64,000 bases of DNA, taken from the NCBI RefSeq assembly GCF_902686445.1, contig NC_062219.1, positions 150,146,057-150,210,056 of the forward strand, read 5' to 3'. The notes beneath the pieces were generated by a model, which saw only the letters and a program-made list of their open reading frames with translations, was not told the DNA's origin and ran no database searches. Shown here piece after piece: positions 57,646 to 64,000 of the stretch. How positions within the stretch are numbered: position 1 is the first letter of the stretch; each line of letters opens with the position of its first letter. The position numbers and the translations under genes were made by a program. The DNA is from Sciurus carolinensis. Taxonomy: Eukaryota > Chordata > Mammalia > Rodentia > Sciuridae.

Positions 57646-60600
57646 ATGACTTTATCATTCATGGGAAGGGGAACAATACAGAAGTGGTTTCTCATTTCTG
57701 TTGTCTTCAGTTTTGCTGATACACAACATGGAATGAGTTGTTAACACCTGAAAAAATTAAATGTAACACTTCTTTAGTTCAAGTTCTTTAGTTTTTGAGA
57801 CCCTTTTATGAGGCCAACCAAAGTAAATGGCCTCATTGGTGCTTTTCAAGTGCTGTGATTCATTGGCACTGTAAGTATACATTTCATGTTTAAAGTGACT
57901 GAGTAAAATAGGCATATTGTTCTTTGTTAGTTTCCTCAATTGGTTCTTCTCACGTTCGGGTTCTTCCTGGTGGTTCCTTGAGGCGCCTGGCCAGTGTGGA
58001 GTGTTTCTTCCTGACTCATCGTTCCTTCTGCCACCTGCCAAAGAAATGCTTTACTTTGGTCAGGAGCACTTGGAGTCAGTTGGGCTTCATTGTGCAGATC
58101 ACGGGCCACTGAGAAGTCCAAGCATGTCACACCATAGCTGGTAGCTTTGACTACCCACCACCAGTGTTGGGTTTCTGTGCTGTTTTAAACTTAAAAAAGG
58201 TATTCCTGAGTCTGGAAAAACCCTTTATCCAAATAGGAAAATAGCCATTAAATTTGAATTCCTCCCCCTAAGCTGTTTTCCTTTGTATGGAATTCCCCTG
58301 GGGTTGTATTATATTTACTTCTATATATAGTATTTAAGAATCATTAAAACTTTCTCCTTTAGTTTATCTAAGTCACCCATTTTTGATACTTAGAAAAGAG
58401 GAAATTGAGGATTGGGAATTAAAAGGGGAGAAAAATGGCGGATAGGATACATGTAGAGATTTTTAGCTTTTCAGCCCTGGAGAGGGGTACTTCTGGACCT
58501 TCGTACTATGTCTGAGAGTTGGGATGAGACTATGTTGGAGGGTCCCTGGGGCTGGCCAGACCCCTGAAAATGGGAATCTATGATAAAATAAGAAAGGAGT
58601 GGACTGAACTTAAAAGGTTCAGATAAAATGAAAGCTTCTTAGAATGCATTTTATCTGCTGTAACTCAAGAGATACTTTTAAATGAAACTAAAAGGGAAAT
58701 CTGAATTTTGTAGAGGGTGAGGTATGGTTAAAGAATTTTACAAGTGAGTAACCATCATTGTGGACTGAAAAGGTAAAACATCACGCAAGGGTCCTTATGT
58801 TTGTTGTGATGTCTTTATTCTGGTAAGTTTTATAATGTTGATAGGGGCTTCATAGATGGTGGTTTTGCTTTTTTCTGCATGTTCTGTCTTACCACTAGAT
58901 TTTAAAATTCCCCCAAAATATATTCTGTTGGCACAGGGATTTTCAGAAACACAAGCCCCCTCATTGGGAAGGAACTGCTTCCCCCCATTTGAAGGGGCAG
59001 CCTGTCTCAATTTCCAGAGTGTTATGTTGAACTCAAATCAACACTACAGGTGGGAGGGGAAAATAATAGGAAAAAACTCAATGTCAGAGGAGCAGCTCTT
59101 CATCTAGAGCATGCAGTTCTGACCAATTGGCCTTATGATCTCAACCAAGCCATGTGATCTTCCCACACCTCCTTTTAGCATCAAGAAAGTGAATGAGTTG
59201 AAAGTGGACATTCCGTGGTGCTTTGTAAGTTCATTTATTTGTTTGCTATCCGTCATTGACCAGTTATACTCTGCATCCAGCAGTGAAGAAGCAGTCTCTC
59301 CTTGAGAGAAGACCTCTTGTCCTATCCCTGTCCACCTGTCCTCCTCCCTGTTCGCTTATCTGATAACTGGTGGGTAATGAGGAAGTGAAGCCACATGAAA
59401 TGATTAATTACAAATTGGGAGGCCCTGTCTGCTTTTATGTACACAGTGGATTGAGTTTTTGTGGTGGGGGGCCCTGTAAAGAAGATGGTTTGTATGTATG
59501 AAAATTTTTATTAAAATGAAACACTACTGATTATGAGTGGTATATTAATTGGGTAGCTTAGAAGTGTAAAGAGGAAAAGACTTGGCTGGAGGATAGTGTG
59601 GTTGAGGTGTGGCGGGTACACAATGCAAAGGGCAGATGCTCCACGTTGGAAAGCTGCTCCAGAGAGTATTTGAGCATCTGAGTGGTAGATATTCATACCA
59701 TTACATGTTCTGAAGTTCAGATGGAATTTTATTTTTGGAAAATAAACCTATTTGGTGTAAGTCAGGCCTACTATCTTGAGATTTTTGCCTTTATTCTAGA
59801 GGACTGAACTGTATGCTCTCACAAAATGGAAAAATAATTTGGTGTTATTAAAAATGGAAGGAGTAAAATTTTAATTTAGAAATACAGTGAGGCATCCAAA
59901 ATGAAGACAGAACCTTTACTTGGCCTCCAGCTCTAAAAAGAAGCTCCAGACTATGTAGGTTGCTTCAAGAGCAGTTAGCACTGTTGGAGCAGCCAGGTTA
60001 GCTTCCATTTAATCTGACTTCTGAGACACTGACGAAAGCAACTGAATTTATTGGTTTCTAGGTAGCAGGAGGAAGGTCAGTTTTCTCCAGACTGGTGACA
60101 ATTGGAGGTGGGCTGTAGCATACCTAATGTTCAGCTCCGTTTGGGAGTGGTTTTGGGGAGATGACCTTGTGGCATGTACATTTTAATGAGCACTTTCTCT
60201 GCCTGCTGAGGGCCTCTGGAGTGAATATGGACCTGAGTGAATGTCTGTATTCAGTATTAATATGGCAGGTCTGGATCCAGACTGAGGCCCTTCATTCTGA
60301 CTTGCAAGTAGAGTGAATTCAGGTTCAGCCCGTGTGCAGGCTCCATAATACCCTCCCGAAGCAGTTTACCTAGGCATGCCAAGTGCTTTCTTATGCTTTA
60401 TTTATCATGGATGTGGGTCCACATTGTGGTGTTTGCAACAAGCTTTACCTAGTCCTGTTTTTGCATTCACATGTTTCGCTTTGGCTGAAGAATGTGACTT
60501 ATTTTAGGACTTAATCCTTGCATATTTTAAATAAAATTGGCCATATTCATGTGCCTTCCAAGACAGTAGCCTAATTTGTTACATTACTTTTATTTTTAAA

Positions 60601-63600
60601 TCAGGCTAATGCCTTGCTGTATTTTTGTCAAATGTTGACAAAGTTTCGAAAACATAATGGTAATTTTTAAAAGAAATGGGGGGGCGGAGGGGGTATAATA
60701 TGTGTTTGTGATTATGTATCAAAGATGTTCTTGAGAGGATTTTCCTTTTCCTTATGTACCACTTGTTCTTTATTGGTTAGGAAACATTCATGGCAGATGT
60801 AGTAATGGGAAAATCATATTAACATTTAAGTATTAAATTAGCGTGTAGCCAGTCTCCTTCTAATATGATGACATTCAGTAAGTTCAGGATTGTAAGGACT
60901 ACATTACATAACTCATTGTTGCACATTTCCTGTTTGTCTTTTTAATTTTTTAATTTTTTTTTAGTACGTTAGATCTGCCTTTTCAGATTGGAAATTTCCA
61001 TTTTGGATTTCAGTGTTAATCTTTACCATGCTTGTCAGTGTTGTATATTTATGTATTGAGAATAAGTGTGTAGTGACCGTAATGAGAATAGCATGTGATT
61101 GGCGCTGTATGTAAGCAACAGTTTTTGTAACGCTTTTGCAGTTTCATTTTAAAGAAAAATCTCAAGTTACATTTATTAGCAAACATATTTCAACTATGTA
61201 GTTTTTCATGTTATAAAAAGATGGCAGATGGAAGTGAATCTAATAAGTGTTTAAAGAAAATAGGCTGTGCTTGTTTTTGCTTACCTCTTATATCAGGTAT
61301 GCTTTGTGGGTCCTCTTAAAGTCAGTGCCAATGATGTAAAAGTAAAATCAGATTTCTTTTATGTTTGACAATTGGTTTTTCTGTTCAGAGATACATGATA
61401 TTAGGTTTAGGATACAGAACATCAAATAGTAACTGTTACATTATACTTAATACACTTACCATTTTCTGAATCTTGAATATCCCTAACATCAGAAAAAAAA
61501 TATGCTTTCCCCATGGTATAGTGGCTTTAGATTGGATTTGGAAACGTTGAACAGAGAACACCTATTGTTTCCATTGAATGATGTGTGCCCTCCAGAGGTG
61601 AACTTGGTGACCCACCACTGGTGCAGTAGTAATGGATTTGCACTGATTTGAGTTCGGTCTCCCTTTTGGTCCTGTTTTCACTTCTCCTGTGTAATAGCTG
61701 GCTAGCACTATCAAACATCTGCTTTGTGACTGTGGAAGGCAGTGTAACTAGCTGGCTCAAACTGGTTCACATTTGCAATTCTGACTTGTTAGTGTTTGCT
61801 TTTAACACCTGAATTAACTAGCTGTGTGTGTATACACTACCACATGAACGTATTCATTTTGGTTCTGCATGGAGAATTTTGGTCCTCCTGTAAGATTTCA
61901 GAGAACACTGTACTAGCCTGGATTTATTGGAGAATAAGCATTTTAATACTGCTTCTCCCCCAAAGATGAATTTTTTTTTTTAAACCCAAAGTGAATATGT
62001 AAGAGATGTTATGATTGGGGCTGTTATTCCTGATCTGATTTTTAATTTACTTTTAACCCCTGCCCCCACCACCTTGCCATATTATGCCCCTCAGAAAGTA
62101 CGAGTATGCCATCCTAGCTGGTGTGGGATGGGGTCCTCAGGAGTCAGGGCTCTTTCAGCAGAAGCTGCCCCTGTTCTTCCATTGGTAGAAATATGATAGC
62201 AGACATTTTCTTTGAAAAGCAGCTTATAGCTGACCAAGATCCACTTTTTGCAGCCTTATGGACTTGCTTCTGAAGACTGGTTACTCAGAGCAAAATATGT
62301 GCATGATTACATATAATCAAGGTTAATTTTTATCAAGGGTCACCATGTTTTTGCTATGGTCTGACAATCATGACCTACATTAAAAGAGCCCTGTGGGTCT
62401 GTCTGGTATATTTTTGCTTGATGTCTGGGTAGTTTATTTCAGATGCTTGTCAGTTTCATTATATATTATCATTTGGGGTCCTCGCTGGGTTTCCAGGTAT
62501 ACCATAAAAACAGTGTTCTTTGCAGTTAGATGGTCAGGAGGGAGCTTCTGTTTTATGGTGTGTAAACATTCTTTAATCTTGAAGGTTGAGTAGTTTGGGG
62601 GACATTTTTCATTTGGTGTTATGTTCAGCTGGTAGATTATTTTGAAATAGAATGGGCTTTTGCTCTACAACCAAGATTGTAGATTTGGTTGCATTAATTT
62701 AGGGTGCTCTTCTTGGGAAAATGCATTCAAATTGAAAATTTCAAAATATTTTCCTTGATTAAGAAAAGCCCAGATGAACAGTTTATTTTAGCATATAACA
62801 ACCAAATAGAATTTATAAGATAAAAATTTTCAAATATTTCCCCTTTTCCTGGTACAAAAGAAATGGAGGGTAATTCTTTTTTTTCTCCCCTAAAGAGAAC
62901 ATTTAGGACATTTTGGTATCTCGAAGGCAAAACTTATTGGCTGTAAAACTGGGTATTTGGTTTTGTAGTTTTAAAGTCACATTTAATTTTGGCCATATCT
63001 ATCTTATTTAGTAGTTTAAAGGATAAACAGTTCAAACAGTAAGAAAAAAGCAGTTTGTGTTTTGTCAGTTTTCAACTTTAGATATCAGTAAATCATTGCT
63101 GTAGCCTTCTTTATCTTTTGTTTGCACAAAAAACCTGTTAGAATTATGTCTGGGGGGACCATCTGCTGTGGTTCCCAGTCTTGTCAGTGTGATAAGGGAT
63201 AAGCTGTATAAACAGGGCACCACAAAAAGCAAAAAAAAAAAAAAAAAAAAAAAAGAGATTTCTTCTTTTTTGAGGGGGGTGTATGTGGATTCAATTTTAT
63301 AGCATTGCCATAGGAATTTACTTGCAGTCTGTCAGGATTGAGGTTGTAATGTATTTATTCAGAAACCACAGGTCCAAGTCATTTGTATGGTTTATCTTCA
63401 TGTTAAAATTGTGTTTTTCTTTTTGATTATAGGATTCCTATTTTGAAGGTCAAAGCTTTTAAAAGTTCTTTGAAAATATTTCAGTGTGGTGCTTGACATT
63501 GCAGTATTTTCCAGATTGTGTGTTTAGCTTTTGGATCCTTTTTTCCTAGCCATTAATTTTTCTCTCAGTCGAATCCTAAGAAATCATCCTTTTCCTTTTT

Positions 63601-63609
63601 CATTTGCAG
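57646..63609. other. CDKAL1: Unique intronic stretch
   Basis: Six kilobases with no recognised gene. Holds a G-rich run (60678-60693) and a poly(A) run at 63223-63254 that has no SINE body beside it. Confidence 0.45.
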
Positions 63610-63644
63610 TGAGGTCATGGTGCTTCATGAGGAACAAGCCAGTC

Positions 63645-63658
63645 GTTGCCATGGCAAC
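63645..63658. promoter_or_regulatory. Perfect palindromic X-box (RFX-type site)
   Basis: GTTGCCATGGCAAC, two inverted RFX half-sites two bases apart, fully palindromic. A nuclear-receptor half-site AGGTCA lies 30 bases upstream (63613-63618) and a GGGGGA-rich patch follows. RFX binding is inferred from the motif only. Confidence 0.6.
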
Positions 63659-64000
63659 AGGCTCTATCAAAACATCACAAATCTGCCTTGCCCCTTACCT
63701 TTAAACTCTCCAGTGCCAGGAGGGGGAGGGGGAGGTGTTAGCAGTAGTATTGTTCTTGCAGCAGGGAACTCTGGGATCCAGAAAGGAGGGAAGGTGGGTT
63801 TAAAGCAATTGATCGCTAAAGTACCTTAAATTCATTTAGTTTTTGGTTGTAGATGTCAGGGATTTATTTTATATTGTATTAAATAGTATTTTTCAGGATG
63901 GGAAAAACGAAGACACTAAAAAAATGGATTCTAAGACCATTATTTAGTAAGCACTGCTGTGAGAACAGTAAAAGAAGAGCGAGTGGCTGAGTTAAGTTTT

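Larger units (their letters stand above)
32600..64000 (+). other. CDKAL1: CDKAL1 gene, 5' part (promoter-proximal exons 1-4 and partial intron 4)
   Basis: The gene encodes the radical-SAM methylthiotransferase that converts t6A to ms2t6A at position 37 of cytosolic tRNA-Lys(UUU); known family facts are an N-terminal MTTase Fe-S domain, a radical-SAM core, a TRAM domain and a C-terminal ER anchor. Only the first part is here. Seen: CpG-rich promoter, exon 1 (end about 32916), exon 2 (33595-33638), exon 3 (41746-41974), exon 4 (43450-43562), all with GT/AG borders. The coding frame closes cleanly across the exon 3/4 junction. The gene runs off the right edge: the codon split after exon 4 (G|nn) needs an exon I cannot find before 64000, so everything right of 43563 is intron. 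In the human order E2F3 lies upstream and SOX4 downstream; neither is visible. Gene identity is very sure; transcript start is approximate. Confidence 0.93.
43563..64000 (+). other. CDKAL1: CDKAL1 intron 4 (partial, open at right edge)
   Basis: More than 20 kb without coding exon. Repeats named separately lie at 43.7-44.9, 47.95-48.14, 49.8-49.97, 51.2-51.9 and 57.05-57.65 kb. The remaining stretches (44.9-47.9, 48.1-49.8, 50.0-51.2, 51.9-57.0, 57.6-64.0 kb) are mostly unique AT-rich DNA in which I recognise no gene or RNA. Introns of this gene are known in human genetics for type 2 diabetes signals and have been proposed to hold long-range enhancers for SOX4; nothing in the sequence alone proves that here. 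Confidence 0.85.

Noticed and set aside
43563..64000. Search for CDKAL1 exon 5 (ENASDADLW...)
   Set aside because: No matching sequence found on the + strand; the intron runs past the edge.

Overview
The window is mammalian nuclear DNA, most likely from a squirrel-family rodent (Sciuridae). The argument is the repeats. It is full of short SINEs that read as tRNA-Ala-derived ID elements (with the sciurid 3' half of the 'tgtggtgctgaggattgaaccc / gcaagtgctctaccactgag' type) and as B1-ID fusions of the MEN kind, together with a sciurid-type L1 3' end. There are no prokaryotic-style gene runs, operons, CRISPR arrays or RNA genes. Almost all open frames listed by a six-frame scan are chance frames inside repeats.

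The only protein gene I can support is the 5' end of CDKAL1 on the + strand, the tRNA methylthiotransferase that makes ms2t6A37 in tRNA-Lys(UUU). I see a CpG-rich promoter at about 32.5-32.9 kb, a non-coding exon 1 ending near 32916, a likely 44-nt non-coding exon 2 (33595-33638), exon 3 with the start codon (41746-41974) and exon 4 (43450-43562). Spliced, the two coding pieces give 94 codons and one extra base. They match the known N-terminus of CDKAL1 and include the first Fe-S cysteine of the MTTase domain. The next coding exon lies beyond the window, so 43563-64000 is one unfinished intron of more than 20 kb.

Layout. 1-32.4 kb: gene-free upstream DNA. On the human map E2F3 lies further upstream, but I see none of its coding sequence here. 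It holds several ancient L1 fragments (1.3-8.1 kb), a retroposed copy of an endogenous gammaretrovirus 3' end inside one of them, a solo MaLR LTR with clean target-site duplications, an MLT1 LTR, L2 and MIR fragments, SINEs on both strands, and simple repeats. 32.5-43.6 kb: promoter and first four exons, with introns dense in SINEs (five in 0.8 kb near 40.2-41.0 kb) and a solo LTR that landed inside a SINE. 43.6-64 kb: intron 4, which becomes strikingly poor in young repeats. This fits the reported role of CDKAL1 introns as host to long-range regulatory DNA; I can point to a perfect palindromic X-box and two CTCF-like motifs there.

I found no new gene system. The most interesting signals are the in-frame upstream AUG of CDKAL1, the ERV transcript retrocopy, the perfect X-box next to a possible non-productive exon, and a shift in SINE orientation at the CDKAL1 promoter. 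Repeat names are from memory of consensus families and need a RepeatMasker run; repeat borders are good to about 10-30 bases unless a target-site duplication is stated.
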